The translations under genes and the position numbers were made by a program. Source: Polaromonas eurypsychrophila (GTDB taxonomy: Bacteria; Pseudomonadota; Gammaproteobacteria; Burkholderiales; Burkholderiaceae_C). From it: a stretch of DNA of 64,000 nucleotides. Positions within the stretch are counted from its first letter, which is position 1, and the number at the start of each line of letters is the position of its first letter. The notes under the pieces were generated by a model. That model searched no databases. It was not told where the DNA came from and saw only the letters and a list, made by a program, of their open reading frames with translations. The stretch is taken from contig NZ_BMIG01000006.1 in NCBI RefSeq assembly GCF_014641715.1, positions 186,001-250,000 of the forward strand, in the 5' to 3' direction. This document shows positions 8,878 to 17,000 of this stretch, piece after piece.

Positions 8878-9498
8878 ATGAACCTTGACCTCGTAAAGAT
8901 CAACGCAGAACTCGGCCGCAACGCACAGGGCCTGGTGGACTGGGCCGTGGCGCTGGGCCAGCCCGCCATCGTCACCACCAATTTCCGCCCCTTCGAGGCG
9001 GTCATCCTGTACATGGTGACGCGCGCCAATCCCCGCGTGCCGGTGGTCTGGATGGACAACGGCTTCAACACCGAGGCCACCTACCGCTTTGCCGATGAAG
9101 TGACGAAGCGGCTCAAGCTGGACCTGCACATTTACCTGCCGCGCCGCTCGCGTGCACACCGCGAGGCCGTGGAAGGCCCGCCCCCGGCGCTGGACGATCC
9201 CCGCCATGCCGCTTTCACCGAAGAGGTCAAACTCGAGCCCTTTGCCCGCGCCCTGAGAGAAACTGCGCCCCAAGTGTGGTTCACGGCCTTGCGCGCCACC
9301 GACACCGCCGTGCGCGCCCAGATGGATGCGGTCACCGTCAACCCCGACGGGCTGATCAAGGTCGCGCCCCTGTTGCACTGGTCGGCCAAAGACCTGTACC
9401 AGTACTGTGAAATCCACAGCCTGCCGAACAACTTTGACTATGTAGACCCCACCAAGGGCGAAGACAACCGCGAATGCGGTCTGCACCTCGCACACTGA
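8878..9498 (+). CDS. cysH: phosphoadenylyl-/adenylyl-sulfate reductase (CysH), short form
   Basis: 206 residues of the PAPS/APS reductase family: a P-loop-like start with TTNFRPFEAVILYM, VVWMDNGFNTEATY, and the catalytic C-terminal ECGLH (Cys200). It is shorter than the usual 235-260. It lacks the CC and C-x2-C pairs that hold the Fe4S4 cluster of APS reductases; the place of the CC pair reads EEVKLEPFARAL, as in PAPS-type enzymes. That would call for an APS kinase (CysC), which is neither in this operon nor fused to CysN. It delivers sulfite to CysI. It starts 5 bases after the DUF934 gene. Confidence 0.88.
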   Translation: MNLDLVKINAELGRNAQGLVDWAVALGQPAIVTTNFRPFEAVILYMVTRANPRVPVVWMDNGFNTEATYRFADEVTKRLKLDLHIYLPRRSRAHREAVEGPPPALDDPRHAAFTEEVKLEPFARALRETAPQVWFTALRATDTAVRAQMDAVTVNPDGLIKVAPLLHWSAKDLYQYCEIHSLPNNFDYVDPTKGEDNRECGLHLAH

Positions 9499-9501
9499 AC
9501 T

Positions 9502-10458
9502 ATGAACGCCCGCACACCCTCCACCCTGCTGCCAGCCGACCCGGCAATCTCCACCGCGCGGCTGTCCAACGCCCACCTTGACGCGCTTGAGGAGGAAACG
9601 ATATTCATCTTGCGCGAGGTGGCCGCAGCCTTCGAACGTCCGACCCTGCTGTTTTCGGGCGGCAAGGACTCGCTGGTCATGCTCAAGTGCGCCGAGAAGG
9701 CTTTTGGTGTGGGCCGCATCCCCTACCCGCTGCTGATGATTGACACCGGCCACAACTTCCACGAGGTGACCGACTTCCGCGACCTGCGCGCCAAAGAGCT
9801 CGGTGCCGAGCTGATTGTGCGCAACGTCGAAGACTCCATGAAACGCGGCACCGTGCGGTTGGCGCATCCAGGCGAGTCGCGCAATGTGCATCAGTCGGTG
9901 ACCTTGTTGGAGGCGATTGAGGAGTTCCGCTTCGACGCGCTGATCGGCGGGGCGCGGCGCGACGAGGAAAAAGCTCGCGCCAAAGAGCGCGTTTTTTCGC
10001 ACCGCGACAGCTTTGGCCAGTGGCAGCCCAAGGCCCAGCGACCCGAACTGTGGACGCTGTTCAACACCCGTCTGCAGCCCGGCGAACACTTCCGCGTGTT
10101 CCCGATTTCCAACTGGACCGAGCTCGACGTTTGGCAGTACATCGAACGCGAACAGATCGCCCTGCCTTCGCTCTACTACGCACATCAGCGCAGGGTTGTG
10201 GAGCGCAAAGGCCTGCTGGTGCCAGTGACTGAACTTACGCCAGCGCGTGACGGCGAGGAAGTGGTCGAAAAAACCGTGCGTTTTCGCACCGTGGGTGACA
10301 TCACTTGCACCTGCCCGGTGGACAGCCCGGCCGTCACGGCCGCCGAGATCGTGATCGAAACCCTGGCAGCTGATGTCAGTGAGCGCGGCGCCACACGCAT
10401 GGACGACAAAACCTCCGACGCTTCGATGGAAAAGCGCAAGAAAGACGGGTACTTTTAG
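9502..10458 (+). CDS. cysD: sulfate adenylyltransferase small subunit CysD
   Basis: 318 residues, full length. It has the ATP-pyrophosphatase motif LLFSGGKDSLVML at about residues 50-62, MIDTGHNFHEVTDFRD, GGARRDEEKARAKERVF and the C-terminal RKKDGYF typical of CysD. With CysN it makes adenylyl sulfate from sulfate and ATP. It begins 3 bases after the cysH stop, so the two are translationally close. A family A repeat separates it from cysN. Confidence 0.96.
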   Translation: MNARTPSTLLPADPAISTARLSNAHLDALEEETIFILREVAAAFERPTLLFSGGKDSLVMLKCAEKAFGVGRIPYPLLMIDTGHNFHEVTDFRDLRAKELGAELIVRNVEDSMKRGTVRLAHPGESRNVHQSVTLLEAIEEFRFDALIGGARRDEEKARAKERVFSHRDSFGQWQPKAQRPELWTLFNTRLQPGEHFRVFPISNWTELDVWQYIEREQIALPSLYYAHQRRVVERKGLLVPVTELTPARDGEEVVEKTVRFRTVGDITCTCPVDSPAVTAAEIVIETLAADVSERGATRMDDKTSDASMEKRKKDGYF

Positions 10459-10463
10459 TTTTC

Positions 10464-10536
10464 CCCAGTGCAGGCTTCGCCTGCTCCCCCCAGGGGGCGG
10501 CGCCTGCAGGCCGGCGGAGCCGGACCTGCGGCCCCA
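10464..10536 (+). repeat. GC-rich dispersed repeat, family A copy 2 (between cysD and cysN)
   Basis: It contains CCCCCCAGGGGGCGG, GCGCCTGCAGGCCGGCGGAG and CCGGACCTGCGGCCCC, aligned with copy 1. Its presence inside the operon leaves cysN with its own start 37 bases further on. Confidence 0.8.
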
Positions 10537-10572
10537 ACTGACAAGGACCTTCCCTCAATTTTTGAGACTGAG

Positions 10573-11898
10573 ATGAATACAAGCACAACCACTACTGATT
10601 TGATAGCTGATGACGCCCGTCAGGCAGGGGCTACAGGCCAAAATGACTTGAAATCTGCACTCAAGTTCATCACCTGCGGTTCGGTCGATGACGGGAAAAG
10701 TACATTGATCGGCCGCCTGCTGGTGGACAGCAAGGCCGTGCTGCAGGACCACCTGGCCGGTGTGCAGCGCGGCGGCGAGACCGACCTCGCGCTGCTGACC
10801 GACGGCCTGTCGGCCGAGCGCGAGCAGGGCATCACCATCGATGTGGCCTACCGCTACTTCAACACCGAAAATCGCAAATTCATCATTGGCGACGCGCCCG
10901 GCCACGAGCAGTACACCCGCAACATGGTCACCGCCGCATCCAGCGCCGACGCCGCCGTGGTGCTGGTCGACGCCACCAAGCTGGACTGGAAAAATCCGTC
11001 CATGGAGTTGCTACCGCAGACCCGGCGCCATTCGCTGCTGGTCAACCTGCTGCGGGTGCCATCCATCGTGTTCGCGGTCAACAAGCTCGACGCGGTGGAA
11101 GATCCCGCCCTGGCCTTCCGCAACATCAGTGCGGCCCTCGCCGCGTTTGCGAAAGCCGCGTCCATTCCGGTCAAGGCAACCGTTCCTGTGTCGGCCCTGA
11201 AGGGCTACAACGTGGTGGATGCGCTGCCCGGCTGGTGCGACTATCAGGGTCTGTCACTGTTGCAATTGCTTGAACACCTGCCGGCCACCGCCGCCGAAAG
11301 CACCGAAGCTTTTTCCTTCCCGGTGCAGTGGGTGGAGAAATTCTCGTCTTCATCGGACACCTCGCAGGGCCGCCGCGTCTTCTGGGGCCGTGTCGCCACC
11401 GGTGGAGTTCAACCAGGCCAAAGCGTGACCGTGCTGCCCAGCGGCCAAACCGCCGTCGTGGCCCAGGTGCTGGACCACACACGCCAGCCCAAATCGATCC
11501 TGGCCGGCCACAGCGCCGGCATTGTGCTGGATCGCGAAGTGGACGTGTCGCGCGGCGACTGGCTGCTCGCGTCGGACACCTTCGAGCCGAGCCGCGAACT
11601 ATCGGTCACCATCGCCTGGATGGACGACGAGCCGCTGGTCGCTGGACGTGTTTACTGGGCGCTGCACGGCCACCGCTGGGTCAAAGCCAAGGTCAAACGC
11701 ATCGTTCACAAGCTCGATGTCAATACCCTGGCCGAGGAAGATGCCAGTGCGCTGCCGCCCAATGCCATTGGCCATATTGAGCTGGGCCTGCACGAGCCGC
11801 TGGCCACCCTGCCGTATGCACGTTCACGCGTGCTCGGCTCGCTGGTGCTGGTGGACACGGCATCGAACAAAACATCGGGCGCTGCGCTGATTCTTTGA
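10573..11898 (+). CDS. cysN: sulfate adenylyltransferase large (GTPase) subunit CysN
   Basis: 441 residues. The start at 10573 is chosen because the 35 codons upstream in frame are repeat DNA. GTPase motifs: G1 GSVDDGKSTLIG (residue 36 on), G3 DAPGHEQYTRN, G4 NKLD, followed by EF-Tu-like beta-barrel domains. It couples GTP hydrolysis to APS synthesis with CysD. There is no C-terminal CysC kinase domain, as it ends at the barrel. Residues about 7-27 (TTDLIADDARQAGATG and following) are encoded by a family B repeat in frame, giving an unusual N-terminal extension. Confidence 0.94.
   Translation: MNTSTTTTDLIADDARQAGATGQNDLKSALKFITCGSVDDGKSTLIGRLLVDSKAVLQDHLAGVQRGGETDLALLTDGLSAEREQGITIDVAYRYFNTENRKFIIGDAPGHEQYTRNMVTAASSADAAVVLVDATKLDWKNPSMELLPQTRRHSLLVNLLRVPSIVFAVNKLDAVEDPALAFRNISAALAAFAKAASIPVKATVPVSALKGYNVVDALPGWCDYQGLSLLQLLEHLPATAAESTEAFSFPVQWVEKFSSSSDTSQGRRVFWGRVATGGVQPGQSVTVLPSGQTAVVAQVLDHTRQPKSILAGHSAGIVLDREVDVSRGDWLLASDTFEPSRELSVTIAWMDDEPLVAGRVYWALHGHRWVKAKVKRIVHKLDVNTLAEEDASALPPNAIGHIELGLHEPLATLPYARSRVLGSLVLVDTASNKTSGAALIL
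10592..10653 (+). repeat. family B palindromic repeat, copy 2, inside cysN
   Basis: CTACTGATTTGATAGCTGAT, then GGCAGGGGCTACAGGCCAAA. This matches family B (GATAGCTG ... GGGCTA(C/G)AGGCC). It lies wholly in the 5' coding part of cysN, upstream of the GTPase domain, and keeps the frame open. Confidence 0.75.
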
Positions 11899-11987
11899 CC
11901 TGATCAGCAGCTGCACCCTGCCGACTTAACCCTGCTCGCGGAATCCTCTTAAAATTGAGGGTTTCCACCGATCCTTGCCAGAACAAC

Positions 11988-12317
11988 ATGACTCACATCG
12001 TTTCCGAATCCTGCATCCGCTGCAAGTACACCGACTGCGTCGATGTGTGCCCGGTGGACTGCTTCCGCGAAGGCCCGAACATGCTGGTGATCGACCCGGA
12101 CGAATGCATCGATTGCGCGGTTTGCATACCCGAGTGCCCGGTCAATGCGATTTATGCCGAGGAGGACGTGCCAGCCGACCAGATCGCCTTCATCAAGATC
12201 AATGTCGAGCTGAGCCAGGCCGCAGGCTGGAAAAGTATCACCAAGCGCAAGGAAGCCTTGCCCGATGCCGAAGAGTGGAAAGACAAGACCGGCAAACTGT
12301 CTGAACTGATCCGCTAA
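11988..12317 (+). CDS. fdxA: 7Fe-type ferredoxin FdxA (3Fe-4S + 4Fe-4S)
   Basis: 109 residues. The ATG at 11988 opens with [17 protein letters not shown], the conserved start of this family. Cysteines 9, 12, 17, 21 and 25 and 40, 43, 46 and 50 fit the Azotobacter FdI-type arrangement of one 3Fe-4S and one 4Fe-4S cluster, and the C-terminal 50 residues form the usual extension. It is a cytosolic electron carrier. The ferredoxin-NADP reductase downstream is a likely partner and CysI a possible acceptor. Confidence 0.95.
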   Translation: MTHIVSESCIRCKYTDCVDVCPVDCFREGPNMLVIDPDECIDCAVCIPECPVNAIYAEEDVPADQIAFIKINVELSQAAGWKSITKRKEALPDAEEWKDKTGKLSELIR

Positions 12318-12340
12318 ACATGCACACCCCTGCCGGATGC

Positions 12341-12418
12341 TCACTTCGTGTAGCACCACCTCCCCTTGCACGGGACGGCGCCTGCGGCCTCGCAAAGCCA
12401 GTTCCGCGGCCCCTGCTG
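12341..12418 (+). repeat. GC-rich dispersed repeat, family A copy 3 (degenerate)
   Basis: CTCACTTCGTGTAGCACCAC ... GGCGCCTGCGGCC ... CCGCGGCCCCTGCTGG. The central CCCCGAGGGG block is decayed. It lies between fdxA and the reductase gene. Confidence 0.7.
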
Positions 12419-12437
12419 GCTTGGTAAGGTTAGAGGT

Positions 12438-13499
12438 ATGACCGGCACCTCAATGATTCAGACCGACGCGGTCGTGATCGGCGCAGGACCGGTGGGTCTG
12501 TTCCAGGTGTTCCAGCTCGGCTTGCTGGACATCAAGGCCCACGTGGTGGACACCTTGCCCCACCCGGGCGGACAGTGCATTGAGCTTTACGCCGACAAGC
12601 CGATTTACGACATTCCCGGCACGCCGCGCACCAGCGGTCGAGAGCTGGTTGCGAGTCTCCTCAAACAGATCAAGCCTTTCGGCGCCAGCTTCCATCTGGG
12701 CCAGGAAGTCACCTCGGTGGCGCCGCAGGCTGATGGCCGCTTCCTGGTGGAAACCTCCCATGGCACGATGTTCCTTGCCAAAACGCTGTTCATTGCTGCC
12801 GGTGTAGGCTCCTTCCAGCCAAAGCGCTTGAAGATTGCCGGGCTGGATGCCTTTGAAAATAGCCAGCTCTTTCACCACGCCAGCGAATCAGCGCTCTTTG
12901 CGGGTAAAAACGTTTTGGTAGTGGGTGGCGACGAAACAGCCATCGACCAGACGGCGCGTCTGGCCCAGGCCGGACCGCAGCAGGCGAAAAGCGTGACCTT
13001 GCTGCATCGGCGTGATGTTCTGCAAGCCCCTCCAGAAGTCCTGGTCCGCTTCGATGCCTTGCGCATCAACGGCGGTGCGCGTTTTCAGGTGGGGCAAGTT
13101 ACCGGGATCGATAGCGAAGACGGAAAACTGAAAGCAGTGCGTATCACCGACGTGGACGGCAACACCTCTGCCTTGCAAGTGGACATGATGCTGGTTCTGC
13201 TCGGCCTGTCACCCAAGCTCGGACCGCTGATGCAGTGGGGGCTGGACATGGAACGCAAGCAGTTGCTGGTAGACACCGAAAAATTCTCCACCAGCATCCC
13301 CGGTATTTTTGCGGTTGGCGACATCAACACCTACCCTGGCAAGAAAAAACTGATCCTCTGCGGCTTCCATGAGTGCGCACTCGCAGCTTTCGGGGCGGCC
13401 GCACTGATTTTCCCTGACCAGAAGATCCAGCTCCAGTACACCACCACGAGTCCTAAACTGCACAAGCTGCTGGGTGTGGAGCCGCCCCTAGTCGACTGA
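12438..13499 (+). CDS. ferredoxin--NADP+ reductase, thioredoxin-reductase-like type
   Basis: 353 residues. The start at 12438 follows GAGG; 24 codons upstream in frame are repeat DNA and are left out. FAD-binding motif VVIGAGPVGLFQVFQLG at the N-terminus, LPHPGGQCIELYADKPIYDI, a second nucleotide-binding motif VLVVGGDETAIDQ and the C-terminal FAVGDINTYPGKKKLILCG. The redox CxxC of true thioredoxin reductases is absent, as in the YumC/type-2 FNR family. It likely exchanges electrons between NADPH and FdxA encoded just upstream. Confidence 0.9.
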   Translation: MTGTSMIQTDAVVIGAGPVGLFQVFQLGLLDIKAHVVDTLPHPGGQCIELYADKPIYDIPGTPRTSGRELVASLLKQIKPFGASFHLGQEVTSVAPQADGRFLVETSHGTMFLAKTLFIAAGVGSFQPKRLKIAGLDAFENSQLFHHASESALFAGKNVLVVGGDETAIDQTARLAQAGPQQAKSVTLLHRRDVLQAPPEVLVRFDALRINGGARFQVGQVTGIDSEDGKLKAVRITDVDGNTSALQVDMMLVLLGLSPKLGPLMQWGLDMERKQLLVDTEKFSTSIPGIFAVGDINTYPGKKKLILCGFHECALAAFGAAALIFPDQKIQLQYTTTSPKLHKLLGVEPPLVD

Positions 13500-13533
13500 C
13501 TCCGGGCACCCGCCAGTCGTCCGCGATCCGCCT

Positions 13534-14379
13534 TTAAACCAACGGTTTGAGCCGCATCGGCACAGGTGCGTGGCCGTGGTTGAGCGGGCCGCCGCCTGCG
13601 CCGGTTTTCACCTGCGCTCCGGCCAGCATGGCCGCGCGCACATAGGCCCGTGCCATCTCGACAGCTTCAAGCAAGGGCTGGCCCAGCGCCAGTCCAGCTG
13701 CAATCGCCGACGACAGGGTACAGCCGGTTCCATGGGTGTTGGGACTCTGGATACGCGGCGCCTGCATCCAGTGTTTGCCACCTTGAGCCGTGACCAGCAA
13801 ATCGATCACCGTATCGCCCGGCAAATGGCCCCCTTTGAGCAGCACCGCATGGGCTCCGCGGGCCAGCAATTCGTTCGCCGCGCGCTCCATGTCCTGCGCA
13901 TTGCGCAAGGGCCGGCCTACGAGCAAAGCAGCCTCATCGAGGTTGGGCGTTACCAGCACAGCGCGCGGAAACAGTTCGCGCTCCAGCACTGCTATGGCCG
14001 GGTTGTCGATCAGTACCGCGCCGCTGGTGGCCACCATGACAGGATCGAGAACAATTTTCCGGAGTGCATGGCGGTCTATCGCCTCGGCCACCGCCAGCAC
14101 AATCTCGGGCGCATGTAGCATACCGATTTTGACGGCATCGACACCGATGTCTTCGATCACCGCGTCAATCTGGTGGCGCAGGATGTCCGGTGGGACACCG
14201 TGAATGGCGCGCACCCCCTGGGTATTTTGGGCGGTCAACGCGGTGATCGCCGTCATGCCGTAACAACCGAGCGCGGCAAAGGTTTTTAGATCGGCCTGGA
14301 TGCCCGCACCACCGCCGCTGTCGGAGCCGGCAATCGACAACACGCGCGGGTATTCAAATACAAAAAGGTCGTTGCTCAT
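13534..14379 (-). CDS. thiD: hydroxymethylpyrimidine/phosphomethylpyrimidine kinase ThiD
   Basis: 281 residues of the ribokinase fold. The N-terminal VLSIAGSDSGGGAGIQADLK, the mid-region DPVMVATSGAVL and the C-terminal HGTGCTLSSAIAAGLALG (anion hole and catalytic Asp region) are diagnostic. It phosphorylates HMP and HMP-P in thiamine synthesis. It is monocistronic here and convergent with the FNR gene. The C-terminus carries about 25 extra residues after the core. Confidence 0.95.
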   Translation of the reverse strand: MSNDLFVFEYPRVLSIAGSDSGGGAGIQADLKTFAALGCYGMTAITALTAQNTQGVRAIHGVPPDILRHQIDAVIEDIGVDAVKIGMLHAPEIVLAVAEAIDRHALRKIVLDPVMVATSGAVLIDNPAIAVLERELFPRAVLVTPNLDEAALLVGRPLRNAQDMERAANELLARGAHAVLLKGGHLPGDTVIDLLVTAQGGKHWMQAPRIQSPNTHGTGCTLSSAIAAGLALGQPLLEAVEMARAYVRAAMLAGAQVKTGAGGGPLNHGHAPVPMRLKPLV

Positions 14380-14472
14380 GAGGCAGTTGCCATCCGGTCG
14401 CCCGGATCTCGTGGGAAAGAATCCGATTATCGGACAGCACCTGCGAAGGCCCTCCGACGCCCGATGAGCCGT

Positions 14473-15078
14473 CTATTTAAAGTACGTCAAGAAATGCGCC
14501 ATATCCACCAGGTCGGCATCTTTGAGTCCGTACAGCGAGGCAGCCATGATGGTGTCGCGCCCGAGGCCGGGATGGTCGCGGAATTGTTTCATGGCATACA
14601 GCAGAAATGCTTCCTGCTGGCCCGCCAATCTGGGAATCTGTTCACGTCCGGAGTAATCAGGCAAATGACAGGTGCCGCACAGCATCCGCTGGGATGTCTG
14701 CAGACCACGCTGATACGTTGCGCTATTAGCGGACCCCGACACCTTGGCTGGCGTCTGCGCTGAAAAATAGGTGGCCAGCCCGACGATTTCGGGGTCTTTC
14801 ACGCCATCGAGAAGCCCCTTCATCTGCGGAATATCCCGCAAGCCTTCCCGGATCAGCACGAGCTGGTTTTCAATGAACACCTTGGGTTGACCCGCCAGTG
14901 AGGGCGTCAGGGGAATCTGTGAGTTGCCCTGGGGACCGTGGCAAGCCATGCACAGGGTCAATTGCGCGGCGTTGGGTTGCAGCACCTGGGCTTGGGGCTG
15001 ACCCAGAAAAAAAAGCAGGGCGACTGCTGCCAGTGCCCTGCATGCCCGCGGGAGTTTGCCGGTTTCAGGACCGGGCAT
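14473..15078 (-). CDS. dihaem cytochrome c (c553/c4-like), periplasmic
   Basis: 201 residues. The start at 15078 (MPGPETGKLP) overlaps the end of the upstream lipoprotein gene by 14 bases and is followed by a Sec signal peptide ending near GQPQAQ. A much longer frame upstream is antisense-like and rejected. Two haem motifs, CMACHG and CGTCHL, and distal Met candidates fit a tandem cytochrome c553/c4 fold. Its overlap with the sorbosone-dehydrogenase-like gene suggests it accepts electrons from that enzyme in the periplasm. Confidence 0.88.
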   Translation of the reverse strand: MPGPETGKLPRACRALAAVALLFFLGQPQAQVLQPNAAQLTLCMACHGPQGNSQIPLTPSLAGQPKVFIENQLVLIREGLRDIPQMKGLLDGVKDPEIVGLATYFSAQTPAKVSGSANSATYQRGLQTSQRMLCGTCHLPDYSGREQIPRLAGQQEAFLLYAMKQFRDHPGLGRDTIMAASLYGLKDADLVDMAHFLTYFK

Positions 15079-16306
15079 AGGTGATGCGGTAGATCGCGCC
15101 CAACTGCTCGTCAGACAGCAGCAGGGAGCCATCAGGCAGTTGCAGCATGTACACCGGACGGCCCCAGAATGCATCGGTCTTGTCGTCGAGGAAACCAGTG
15201 ACAAAAGGAGTGACCTGGGGGTTCTGCCCATTGGCGTCGGTACGCACCATAAGCACGTCATAGCCGCTTTTCTTGGTGCGATTCCATGATCCCTTGCGGG
15301 CGACAAACATCGCGTTTTTGTAATCGGCGGGGAACATGTTGCCCGTGTAGAAATGCACGCCCATGGCGGCGGTGTGGCCGCCCAGGGTTTGCACCGGCAA
15401 GGTGACGCCTTCGCAGGGCTTGTCCTTCTTGATGTCCTTGTCAGCTACGCCGTTGGCATGGCAATAGGGAAAGCCGAAGTTCTGCCCGACCCGCGTGATG
15501 CGGTTGAGTTCGTCCTCAGGGGAGTCGTCACCCATCCAGTCCCGTCCATGGTCGCTGAACCAGAGTTCCTTGGTGACCGGATGCCAGTCGAAGCCCTGCG
15601 TGTTCCGTATGCCACGGGCAACCACCTCCATGTTGGACCCATCCGCGTTATAACGCCGCAGTTGCGCGTAGCCTTCCGCCGGCAACAGGCAGATATTGCA
15701 GGGCGCGCCAAACGGAACATACAGCTTGTTATCAGGACCGAAACGAATGTACTTCCAGTTGTGGTGCTGCTCGGGCGGCAAGTTGAACTTGGCCGTCAAG
15801 TCGACCGGCTGGACGTTCGGATTGCTCTCGATCCCGTCATAGCGCAACACCTTGTCGATCGCCATGACATAAAGTGAGCCATTGTGCATAGCGACCGCTG
15901 GCTGATTCAGCTTGTCCACCACCACGCGACTCGTGCGCTCCCTGCCGTTATCGGAAATTTCGTAGACACGGCCCAGCCCTCGGGTGCCTACGTAGATTTT
16001 TCCGCTTTCACCGCGGGCCATGGCCCGCCCTCCAGGGGTGCCATGCGACCAGATCTCTGCTTTAAAGCCCGCTGGCAATTTCAGATTCTGCACGGGAATG
16101 TCAGCCGCCGGAGTCGCGGTCAATTTTCCCGCATGCGGGGCAAGCTTGGAGCTGGCCATATCGGCCGTCCGACCCTGTTGCCACGCGGGCGCAGCGGCTG
16201 CGGGAGGGGCCGCGGGAGTTGAAGCAGGAGGAGGCGGCGTCTGCGCGCAGCCTGACAAAACACCGATCGCAATCAGTGAACTCCAGAATGTCCGGTTTCT
16301 TGTCAT
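15065..16306 (-). CDS. PQQ-type glucose/sorbosone dehydrogenase-like lipoprotein
   Basis: 413 residues. The signal peptide has lipobox LSGC, so it is probably anchored in a membrane facing the periplasm. A Pro/Ala-rich linker (to about residue 45) precedes a six-bladed beta-propeller of the GSDH/L-sorbosone dehydrogenase family (LPAGFKAEIWSHGTPGGRAM; TQGFDWHPVTKELWFSDHGRD; EDELNRI). It likely oxidises a sugar or aldehyde with PQQ and passes electrons to the dihaem cytochrome whose gene overlaps. The substrate is unknown. Confidence 0.87.
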   Translation of the reverse strand: MTRNRTFWSSLIAIGVLSGCAQTPPPPASTPAAPPAAAAPAWQQGRTADMASSKLAPHAGKLTATPAADIPVQNLKLPAGFKAEIWSHGTPGGRAMARGESGKIYVGTRGLGRVYEISDNGRERTSRVVVDKLNQPAVAMHNGSLYVMAIDKVLRYDGIESNPNVQPVDLTAKFNLPPEQHHNWKYIRFGPDNKLYVPFGAPCNICLLPAEGYAQLRRYNADGSNMEVVARGIRNTQGFDWHPVTKELWFSDHGRDWMGDDSPEDELNRITRVGQNFGFPYCHANGVADKDIKKDKPCEGVTLPVQTLGGHTAAMGVHFYTGNMFPADYKNAMFVARKGSWNRTKKSGYDVLMVRTDANGQNPQVTPFVTGFLDDKTDAFWGRPVYMLQLPDGSLLLSDEQLGAIYRITYARS

Positions 16307-16617
16307 GGAAGATCTCCCTTTGATTGAATTATTGGGGCGAAGATTTGCATGCTAACTTTCGCTCTCAAAGGAGCTGCAGAGGGTTTCCACCTATCGACCA
16401 TAGCAGCCAGCGGAAAGGTCTTTTCCTCCAAGCGGCGGACCATGACGATGGGCATTGCGCACAAATACCGAACAGTCCGGAAACGGCGTTCCCGTAACAT
16501 CGCAAGCTGGAAAGTTTGTGGGACGCACGCGCCAGTCCGGCGAGAGCAACGAACAACTCGCCGACCAGGCCTACAAAAACAAAAGGCCTGCACGATGTGT
16601 GCAAGCCCTTGATTCGG
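16307..16617. other. non-coding stretch between the lipoprotein gene and the integrative element
   Basis: No supported gene. A 111-codon minus-strand frame crosses it but has no recognisable domain and spans the predicted att site. The right part holds a terminator-like hairpin (see 16571-16609). The rest probably contains the promoter of the lipoprotein gene, though no clear hexamers were identified. Confidence 0.5.
16571..16609 (-). terminator. Rho-independent terminator, probably the displaced native tRNA-Asn terminator
   Basis: On the minus strand GGGCTTGCAC-ACATC-GTGCAGGCC is followed by TTTTGTTTTTG. It lies 9 bases beyond the TGGCTCC repeat at 16618. If the element between the two TGGCTCC copies is removed, this hairpin falls directly behind the CCA end of tRNA-Asn, where a tRNA terminator belongs. 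Confidence 0.7.
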
Positions 16618-16624
16618 TGGCTCC
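16618..16624. other. predicted left attachment-site core (attL)
   Basis: TGGCTCC, followed inside the element by CCTATCCGGGC, which resembles the tRNA-Asn 3' part CTCAACCTGGGC. To the left lies the presumed original tRNA-Asn downstream sequence with its terminator. The core is short, as is common for serine recombinases. Confidence 0.6.
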
Positions 16625-16695
16625 CCTATCCGGGCCATGCTGAGAACTGGAGTGTAGTGATGTCGATCAACTAAAAGAGCGCTCGATAATCCAAG

Positions 16696-16977
16696 TTAAC
16701 CCTTAATTACGTACTGTGGCATCGCCTCATAGCCGTCCACATGTGAAACTGTGCGGTAGATCTTGGTATCCCTTATCTGGTACTGTGGCATCGCCTCATA
16801 GCCGTCCACATGTGAAACTGTGCGGTAGATCTTGGTATCCCTTATCTGGTACTGTGGCATCGCCTCATAGCCATCCACATGTGAAACTGTGCGGTAGATC
16901 TTGGTACCTCTTATCTCGTACTGTGGCATCGCCTCATAGCCGTTCACATGTGAAACTGCGCGGTAGATCTTTGGCAT
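16696..16977 (-). CDS. small protein of four 23-residue tandem repeats, unknown function
   Basis: 93 residues, almost entirely four copies of a 23-residue unit (TKIYRTVSHVDGYEAMPQYQ plus IRD). The ATG at 16977 has only a weak AGG upstream. There is no signal peptide or membrane segment; the alternating pattern suggests beta-hairpins. It is on the same strand as hicA-hicB-secB-like, 23 bases after the SecB-like stop, so probably the last gene of that transcript. I do not recognise the family. The DNA repeat is in frame throughout (69 bases per unit), which supports real coding. Confidence 0.65.
   Translation of the reverse strand: MPKIYRAVSHVNGYEAMPQYEIRGTKIYRTVSHVDGYEAMPQYQIRDTKIYRTVSHVDGYEAMPQYQIRDTKIYRTVSHVDGYEAMPQYVIKG
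16711..16977. repeat. tandem repeat, 69-base period, about 3.9 copies
   Basis: Units start at 16711, 16780, 16849 and 16918. The first two are identical over 69 bases, the third differs at about four positions and the fourth is more diverged and incomplete. The period is an exact multiple of three and encodes the repeat protein above. Confidence 0.95.
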
Positions 16978-17000
16978 AACTGGACAACCTAATGGAAACC

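Noticed and set aside
10468-10572. N-terminal extension of CysN by 35 codons
   Set aside because: These codons are a family A repeat copy with Pro/Gly/Ala-rich translation; the ATG at 10573 is more plausible.
14473-15306. 277-residue version of the cytochrome c
   Set aside because: The first 76 codons overlap the upstream lipoprotein gene in another frame and precede the true signal peptide.
16303-16638. 111-codon minus-strand frame before the lipoprotein gene
   Set aside because: No recognisable domain or good ribosome site; it spans the predicted att core and the displaced terminator.
16618-16660. second tRNA-like end at the left boundary
   Set aside because: The TGGCTCC similarity does not extend to a T-arm (no TTCGA loop or pairing stem), so it is not a tRNA, only an att-type match.
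16711-16977. CRISPR-like array
   Set aside because: The 69-base units follow each other directly with no spacers, in coding frame; no cas genes.
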